Program-made: the position numbers and the translations under genes
NCBI GenBank assembly: GCA_025449725.1
Contig: JANWIU010000029.1
Coordinates: 1-8,352 of the forward strand
Length of the DNA stretch: 8,352 nt
Source: Pseudobdellovibrio sp.
GTDB taxonomy: Bacteria > Bdellovibrionota > Bdellovibrionia > Bdellovibrionales > Bdellovibrionaceae
Reading direction: 5' to 3'
Shown here: one piece after another, positions 5,670 through 8,352 of the stretch
Layout: each line of letters starts with the position of its first letter
How positions within the stretch are numbered: position 1 is the stretch's first letter
Notes under the pieces: generated by a model
What the model saw: the letters and a program-made list of their open reading frames with translations, nothing else
Told to the model about the DNA's origin: nothing
The model's database searches: none

Positions 5670-6440
5670 ATGGCGAAAAAAAAGCAGCGTTGGGTAGTCA
5701 AAGCGGGTAGTAACATGGTTTGCAGCGGAGGACCTTTACTCTTAAGATCTTGGGCGCAGCAAATCCTTCAACTTAAAAATGAATTTAATATCGAAATTAT
5801 TTGGGTAACGTCTGGCGCCATTTCTACCGCGCGCGAAAAACTGAAATTAAAGAAAAAAGAATCATTGTTAAGTGAAAAGCAGGCGCTCTCGGCTATCGGT
5901 CAGCCCGTGGTTATGGATTTGTATAACATGGCACTTCAGGCAGAAGGTTTGCGTGGGGCACAACTGTTGCTTACCTACGATGATATGGCGAATTCGAAAA
6001 GACGAAATAATTTAAAAGCAACATTAGAGACATTACTAAAATGGAGAGTCGTTCCAATCCTTAATGAAAACGACACGGTAGCAACTGAAGAAATTAAATT
6101 CGGTGATAACGATTCTTTGTCTGCAAGGGTTGCGGTGCATTCACATGCGGATCGATTAGTTATCTTAACAGATGTCATCGGACTTTATGACTCTAATCCG
6201 TCAGAAAACCCGAAGGCGCAATTGATTCAATCGGTAGATAAAATAACTAAAAAAGATCTGGCAAAGCCTGGACTTCGCGGCGGCAGCAGCCGGGGCACAG
6301 GCGGAATGTATTCAAAACTTTTGGCGGCGCAGATGGCGACTTCCAAGGGTGTAGAAACATTTCTTGTAAAAGGCGACACGCCGGCTGTTCTTGTTCAGTT
6401 AGCCAAAGGAGTGCAGATTGGCACACGAATCAAAGCTTAA
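5670..6440 (+). CDS. proB: Glutamate 5-kinase without PUA domain
   Basis: A 256-residue amino-acid-kinase-fold enzyme that phosphorylates glutamate with ATP, the first step of proline synthesis in the cytoplasm. Visible motifs are WVVKAGSNMV (8-17, K11), VTSGAISTA (46-54), QALSAIGQP (71-79), LNENDTVA (131-138), FGDNDSLSA (144-152), LTDVIGLYDSNP (166-177) and RGTGGMYSKLLAA (208-220, K216). These cover substrate and nucleotide binding. E. coli ProB has about 367 residues with a C-terminal PUA domain; this one stops at the end of the kinase fold (GVQIGTRIKA), so the PUA domain is absent. The frame shows no sign of breakage, and PUA-less forms are known. ATG 5670 has no Shine-Dalgarno sequence. 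The 3' end holds the Shine-Dalgarno sequence and start of proA, which overlaps by 23 bases. Confidence 0.95.
   Translation: MAKKKQRWVVKAGSNMVCSGGPLLLRSWAQQILQLKNEFNIEIIWVTSGAISTAREKLKLKKKESLLSEKQALSAIGQPVVMDLYNMALQAEGLRGAQLLLTYDDMANSKRRNNLKATLETLLKWRVVPILNENDTVATEEIKFGDNDSLSARVAVHSHADRLVILTDVIGLYDSNPSENPKAQLIQSVDKITKKDLAKPGLRGGSSRGTGGMYSKLLAAQMATSKGVETFLVKGDTPAVLVQLAKGVQIGTRIKA
6406..6411 (+). promoter_or_regulatory. Strong Shine-Dalgarno sequence fixing a TTG start for proA
   Basis: AAGGAG lies inside the proB coding sequence, six bases before TTG 6418. This is the best ribosome binding site in the window. It decides for the rare TTG over the next in-frame start, ATG 6472 (residue 19), which would remove the conserved N-terminal helix. 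Confidence 0.85.
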
Positions 6441-7665
6441 AAAAATTCAATCATCCGCGCGCGAACTGCGTATGAGTACTTCTGAGACCAGAAATAAAGT
6501 TTTGTTGAAGGCAGCAGAATTTTTAATTGAAGAAGAAGACTCTATCTTGAAAGCTAATCTCAAAGATTTAAAAAAATTGTCGGCGGAGGTCAGCCCGGCC
6601 TTTAAAGACCGTTTAACCCTGAATCCGCAGCGCCTCGCCGCTATGGCTGAAAGTCTTCGTCAAGTGGCGGAGCTTCCGGATCCATTGGCAGTCGAAGGTG
6701 AAAAACGGGTTTTAAAGAATGGACTGCAGCTTAAAAAAGTTCGTGCACCACTTGGTGTAATTTTTATGATTTTTGAATCTCGGCCTAATGTTGCGATTGA
6801 AGCCTTTTCTATGGGGTTTAAATCAGGTAATGCCATGATTCTTCGCGGAGGAAAAGAAAGTCAGTATACCGTCGCTGTACTTTATAAAATTTTGCAAACC
6901 GCATTGAAGCATGCGGGGTTATCGGCAGACAGTTTTTGGGGAATTACCGATCCTGACCGCAAGTTAGTAAATTTTCTTCTTAAGCAAAGAGAATATATTG
7001 ATGTTGTAGTTCCACGCGGAGGCGAAGGGCTTATTAATTTTGTAGTTAACAATTCCTTAATTCCGATTATTAAAAATGATCGTGGCCTTTGTCATGTCTA
7101 TGTTCATGATGATGCTGATTTGGCCATGGCAGTAAATATCATTGTGAATGCAAAAACTCAGCGTCCTGCCGTTTGTAATTCTATGGAGACAATGCTGATT
7201 CACGCTTCTTTGGCAGAACAGTTGATTCCGATGATGTACCAACAAATGCAAAAGTTTCAGGTGAAATGGTACGGGGACGCAAAGACTTTAAAAATTCTCA
7301 AGGGTTCAAAAAACGTAAAAAAAGCCACAGAAAAAAACTGGAATACTGAATACTCGGACCAAATCGTGAATTGCAAAGTGGTCAGCAGTTTAGAAGAGGC
7401 GATGGCCCATATCGATAAATACGGTAGCAAACACTCTGAGGCTATTGTTACTGACGACGCTGAAGTTGCAGAGAAATTTCAAAAGAAAGTTGATGCGGCC
7501 GTAGTCTATTGGAATGCTTCGACTCGATTTACCGACGGCTTCGAATTCGGTTTAGGTGGAGAGCTGGGCATCAGCACGCAAAAACTTCATGTCCGCGGAC
7601 CTGTCGGTTTACAAGCCCTCACCAATGAAAGATGGATCGCCACAGGCACCGGGCAAGTTAGATAG
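6418..7665 (+). CDS. proA: Gamma-glutamyl phosphate reductase
   Basis: A 415-residue enzyme, the full family length, of the aldehyde-dehydrogenase fold. It reduces gamma-glutamyl phosphate with NADPH to glutamate semialdehyde, the second step of proline synthesis. Hallmarks are the PLGVIFMIFESRPNV segment (111-125), LRGGKES (142-148), VVPRGGEGLINFV (197-209), KNDRGLCHVYV (219-229), NAKTQRPAVCNSMETMLIH (244-262) with catalytic C253, YGSKHSEAIVTDD (335-347), NASTRFTDGFEFGLG (366-380) and STQKLHVRGPVGLQAL (386-401). A Trp precedes NAST where Val is usual. The start is TTG, supported by AAGGAG at six-base spacing inside proB, and the 23-base overlap points to translational coupling that would keep the two enzymes balanced. 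The unstable acyl phosphate intermediate makes such pairing sensible. proC is not in the window. Confidence 0.97.
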   Translation: MAHESKLKKIQSSARELRMSTSETRNKVLLKAAEFLIEEEDSILKANLKDLKKLSAEVSPAFKDRLTLNPQRLAAMAESLRQVAELPDPLAVEGEKRVLKNGLQLKKVRAPLGVIFMIFESRPNVAIEAFSMGFKSGNAMILRGGKESQYTVAVLYKILQTALKHAGLSADSFWGITDPDRKLVNFLLKQREYIDVVVPRGGEGLINFVVNNSLIPIIKNDRGLCHVYVHDDADLAMAVNIIVNAKTQRPAVCNSMETMLIHASLAEQLIPMMYQQMQKFQVKWYGDAKTLKILKGSKNVKKATEKNWNTEYSDQIVNCKVVSSLEEAMAHIDKYGSKHSEAIVTDDAEVAEKFQKKVDAAVVYWNASTRFTDGFEFGLGGELGISTQKLHVRGPVGLQALTNERWIATGTGQVR

Positions 7666-7686
7666 CGGGCCGGAGCACCGGCCTGC
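7665..7686 (+). terminator. G+C-rich hairpin at the proA stop codon
   Basis: GCGGGCCGG (7665-7673) pairs with CCGGCCTGC (7678-7686) around the loop AGCA, a nine-base stem with one G-U pair. It begins at the last base of the proA stop. No T-tract follows on either strand, so it is an imperfect intrinsic terminator. It may instead slow polymerase for factor-dependent termination or protect the 3' end. Confidence 0.55.
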
Positions 7687-7687
7687 A

Positions 7688-7712
7688 TAAGGGATGCTGC
7701 GCGCGCCCCTTA
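7688..7712 (-). terminator. Second hairpin between convergent genes
   Basis: TAAGGG (7688-7693) and CCCTTA (7707-7712) form a six-base stem whose 13-base centre, ATGCTGCGCGCGC, is rich in G and C and could pair further. The right arm contains the stop codon of the minus-strand gene at 7710. There is no T-tract on either strand. Together with the adjacent hairpin it probably separates the convergent transcripts. Confidence 0.4.
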
Positions 7713-8084
7713 GTGAACAATACTTTTATCGTAGTAATCTTTTGTCTCGACGAATACGTCGATTTCGCAGTTGGTTTCATAAGATAATCCAATCGAACTG
7801 TCATCTGCGGTATCAGGATCAGGATTAAACAATATCAATTCGGTTTTTAAACTTAGATCTTCACAGGCCATATCCCGGAATTTAAAGAACACCAGGGGGG
7901 TCCCAAGCGAATATTTTTCTAAAAGTAGTAATTCTGTTTCAGGATGCAAAACTACTTCTTCTGCCATCTGAATTTTAAATTCTGAGCGGTACAAATAACC
8001 GGCATCCAAATCACTCCAGGTCAGCGCACCTGCTGAAGCACTCAGTGAAGAAATAAAAAAAGTGATCGATATCAGTAATCTCAT
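7710..8084 (-). CDS. Small secreted protein of unknown function
   Basis: A 124-residue protein that I do not recognise. Residues 1-20 (MRLLISITFFISSLSASAGA) form a clear Sec signal peptide, with cleavage likely near SAG or GA before LTW. The mature part of about 104 residues is acidic. It alternates short hydrophobic strands (EVVLHPETELLLLEKY at 43-58, LVFFKF at 64-69, ELILF at 82-86, EIDVFVET at 107-114), suggesting a mostly beta fold. Two cysteines, C74 and C106, could form a disulphide in the periplasm. The ATG at 8084 shares its A with the stop of the upstream VOC-domain gene (TAATG) and has a GGGAAAG Shine-Dalgarno sequence (8098-8092) at seven-base spacing inside that gene. The two are therefore probably co-transcribed, although a link between a periplasmic protein and a cytoplasmic VOC protein is not obvious. 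Confidence 0.75.
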   Translation of the reverse strand: MRLLISITFFISSLSASAGALTWSDLDAGYLYRSEFKIQMAEEVVLHPETELLLLEKYSLGTPLVFFKFRDMACEDLSLKTELILFNPDPDTADDSSIGLSYETNCEIDVFVETKDYYDKSIVH

Positions 8085-8352
8085 TATTTAACTTTCCCGT
8101 AATAGCTCAGCTCATTGCCGGATTGGTCTTTAAAATGAAATGACCACATGTCTTCATGAACCTGATGAAGCCCGAAAACATTGTAATTATCTCTTTTCAT
8201 TGAATCAAATAATTCTTGGATTCCATTATGACTCATAATCAGGACGCCGTTATTCGGGTAACTTTCTTGGGCACGTTTTGCATGAAGGCATAATTTATGG
8301 CCTGACATCTCAAATTCTGTCCAGAAGTCGCTCTGAAATCCGATTGTGCCGC
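8084..8352 (-). CDS. Glyoxalase/VOC-domain protein, C-terminal part only (gene begins past right edge)
   Basis: The minus-strand frame is open from the right edge to the TAA at 8086-8084, giving 88 visible residues. It reads GTIGFQSDFWTEFEMSGHKL at the edge and continues through NNGVLIMSH and MWSFHFKDQSGNELSYYGKV. This matches the second half of a vicinal-oxygen-chelate (glyoxalase/bleomycin-resistance-like) domain. The GF..W..F...GHKLCLH strand-turn-strand and the closing DQSGNELSYYG, a form of the D-P-x-G-N-x-x-x-x-x-G motif, are characteristic. The ATG at 8308 lies in the middle of this conserved sequence and is not the true start. VOC proteins include metal-dependent lyases, dioxygenases and drug-binding proteins; the substrate cannot be deduced from this half. 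H and E residues that could bind metal are present (for example in LCLH and GNELSYY). It is coupled to the downstream secreted-protein gene by TAATG. Confidence 0.75.
   Translation of the reverse strand, partial: GTIGFQSDFWTEFEMSGHKLCLHAKRAQESYPNNGVLIMSHNGIQELFDSMKRDNYNVFGLHQVHEDMWSFHFKDQSGNELSYYGKVK

Noticed and set aside
8084..8308. Complete 74-residue gene starting at ATG 8308
   Set aside because: The frame is open to the right edge and the upstream residues continue a VOC domain, so this is an internal methionine.

Overview
The window reads as ordinary, gene-dense chromosome from a Gram-negative bacterium with a G+C content that looks to be in the low to mid 40s. Several products carry Sec signal peptides, and one truncated product at the left edge looks like an envelope or outer-membrane protein. 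The mix of genes would fit a Bdellovibrio-like (Bdellovibrionota) genome, but that is an impression and no single gene proves it. No phage, insertion sequence, CRISPR array, tRNA or rRNA was recognised.

Left part (1-1057): a minus-strand secreted protein gene runs off the left edge. It begins only about 40 bases after a strong intrinsic terminator that closes a minus-strand beta-class glutathione S-transferase gene (286-882). A 175-base divergent intergenic region then separates this gene from the plus-strand genes.

Central cluster (1058-4859, plus strand): a VanX/DdpX-type D-Ala-D-Ala dipeptidase and a YggU/DUF167 protein overlap by one base (TAATG). After a 51-base gap comes a 627-residue N6-adenine DNA methyltransferase with an excisionase/MerR-like helix-turn-helix at its N-terminus and no visible nuclease domain. 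It overlaps by four bases (ATGA) with a compact RlmN/Cfr-family radical SAM RNA methyltransferase. The coupling of a DNA and an RNA methyltransferase is the most unusual feature of the window.

Right part: an exported SRPBCC/START-like protein (4985-5605) sits behind two inverted repeats. It is followed by the proline-biosynthesis pair: PUA-less glutamate 5-kinase proB (5670-6440) and gamma-glutamyl phosphate reductase proA (6418-7665). proA starts at a TTG inside proB behind a strong Shine-Dalgarno sequence. Tandem GC-rich hairpins lie between proA and a convergent minus-strand pair. That pair is a glyoxalase/VOC-domain gene, truncated by the right edge, coupled by TAATG to a small secreted protein of unknown function (7710-8084).

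Three gene starts (184 minus, 1058 plus, 5670 plus) lack a Shine-Dalgarno sequence. Each has a TANNNT hexamer ending exactly nine bases before the start codon, which suggests leaderless transcripts.
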